Assembly (NCBI GenBank): GCA_002314715.1
Contig: DCGY01000028.1
Coordinates: forward strand, 1-5,908
Source: Lachnospiraceae bacterium UBA1766
Lineage (GTDB): Bacteria > Bacillota > Clostridia > Lachnospirales > Lachnospiraceae
Length of the DNA stretch: 5,908 nucleotides
Direction: 5' to 3'
The notes beneath the pieces are model-generated. The model saw nothing but the letters and a program-made list of their open reading frames with translations. It made no database searches and was not told the origin of the DNA. Every line of letters begins with the position of its first letter. The first letter of the stretch is position 1. A program made the position numbers and the translations under genes. Below, one piece after another: positions 5,310 through 5,908 of this stretch.

Positions 5310-5908
5310 ATGTTGCTTGACAGAATAGAAAATGCAAATGATATAAAGAAAATCGATAAAGAAGATTACCAGGAGCTGGCTGAGGAAATCAGACAATTTC
5401 TGATCCAAAAAATCAGTGTTACCGGGGGACATTTGGGCTCCAATTTAGGTACGGTGGAATTAACCATGGCACTTCATTTGGCATTAAATCTGCCGGAGGA
5501 TAAAATTATTTGGGATGTGGGACATCAGGCTTATACCCATAAAATTTTATCCGGCAGGAAAGAGGGATTTGACAGCTTAAGACGGTTTCATGGAATGAGC
5601 GGCTTCCCGAAACGGAAAGAAAGTGATTTTGACTGCTTTGATACGGGACACAGTTCCACCTCCATTTCGGCCGGCCTTGGCTTCGTAAAAGCAAGAGATT
5701 TATGCGGACAAACTCACACTGTGGTATCGGTAATCGGAGATGGTTCTCTTACCGGTGGTATGGCTTATGAGGCATTAAACAATGCTTCCAGACTGAATGC
5801 AAATCCGTCCAGAGATGAAAAGACCAACTTTATCATTATTTTGAATGATAACAACATGTCGATTTCAGAAAATGTCGGCGGTGTATCCAACTATTTGAAT
5901 TCCATTCG
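5310..5908 (+). CDS. dxs: 1-deoxy-D-xylulose-5-phosphate synthase, N-terminal part; 3' end outside window
   Basis: Dxs is the cytoplasmic thiamine-diphosphate enzyme that joins pyruvate and glyceraldehyde 3-phosphate to 1-deoxy-D-xylulose 5-phosphate, the first MEP-pathway step. From ATG 5310 the frame stays open to the window end (199 full codons of about 620 expected). Visible signatures are GGHLGSNLGTVELTMALH with His41, IWDVGHQAYTHKILSGR with His72, DTGHSSTSISAGLG with His114, and the cofactor/Mg motif from GDGSLTGGMAYEALNNA (Gly143-Asp144-Gly145) to LNDNNMSIS (Asn179-Asp180-Asn181). Counted from the first Gly of GDG to the last Asn of NDN, the motif spans 39 residues, against 31 in E. 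coli Dxs as I recall it. The extra eight residues lie around NANPSRDEKT. The start has CGGAG six bases upstream and matches the usual family N-terminus. It follows ispA after a 52-base leader. Identity is not in doubt; the pyrimidine-binding and C-terminal domains are not seen. Confidence 0.97.
   Translation, partial: MLLDRIENANDIKKIDKEDYQELAEEIRQFLIQKISVTGGHLGSNLGTVELTMALHLALNLPEDKIIWDVGHQAYTHKILSGRKEGFDSLRRFHGMSGFPKRKESDFDCFDTGHSSTSISAGLGFVKARDLCGQTHTVVSVIGDGSLTGGMAYEALNNASRLNANPSRDEKTNFIIILNDNNMSISENVGGVSNYLNSI

Noticed and set aside
5317..5347. A possible internal promoter in dxs: TTGACA (5317-5322) with TGATATAAA (5339-5347).
   Set aside because: The spacer is 19 bases, longer than optimal, and the site lies inside the dxs coding region, where a transcript would lack the dxs start. 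AT-rich codons explain it.
1..5908. Mobile element, phage, CRISPR, riboswitch or defence system.
   Set aside because: No transposase, integrase, repeat array, tRNA-like or conserved riboswitch pattern was seen; nearly every base belongs to recognised genes.

Overview
The window is a stretch of all-plus-strand housekeeping genes, packed as in a Firmicutes (Clostridia) chromosome. The gene order Asp23-family protein - nusB - xseA - xseB - ispA - dxs is the known Firmicutes cluster. The protein sequences and moderately AT-rich base composition look most like Lachnospiraceae or a close relative. That placement is an inference from family resemblance, not a database search. There are no RNA genes, insertion sequences, CRISPR arrays, phage genes or long repeats, and no gene-free stretch longer than about 100 bases.

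Region 1 (1-2023) holds the C-terminal half of peptide chain release factor 3 (prfC, 5' end outside the window). Five bases later comes a gene for a secreted lipoprotein with a transglutaminase-like (papain-fold) domain and an intact Cys-His-Asp triad. This lipoprotein is the only gene here whose biological role is not known.

Region 2 (2012-5257) starts with a good sigma-A type promoter that overlaps the lipoprotein stop codon. It drives a tightly packed run: an Asp23/Gls24-family protein, the antitermination factor NusB, both subunits of exonuclease VII (XseA, XseB), and a short-chain polyprenyl (farnesyl) diphosphate synthase (IspA). Junctions range from a 14-base gap to overlaps of about 30 bases, so translational coupling is likely. 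The promoter shows that the Asp23 gene starts at 2109, not at the upstream in-frame ATG at 2031.

Region 3 (5258-5908) is a 52-base gap with a weak terminator-like hairpin, followed by the 5' third of dxs (1-deoxy-D-xylulose-5-phosphate synthase), which runs off the window end. Dxs makes the first MEP-pathway intermediate and IspA condenses the C5 products of that pathway, so these neighbours bracket isoprenoid precursor synthesis.

I found no convincing new multi-gene system. The most open points are the lipoprotein, the leader between ispA and dxs, an apparent 8-residue expansion inside the Dxs thiamine-diphosphate motif, and the Asp23 promoter with a dyad at its -10 box.
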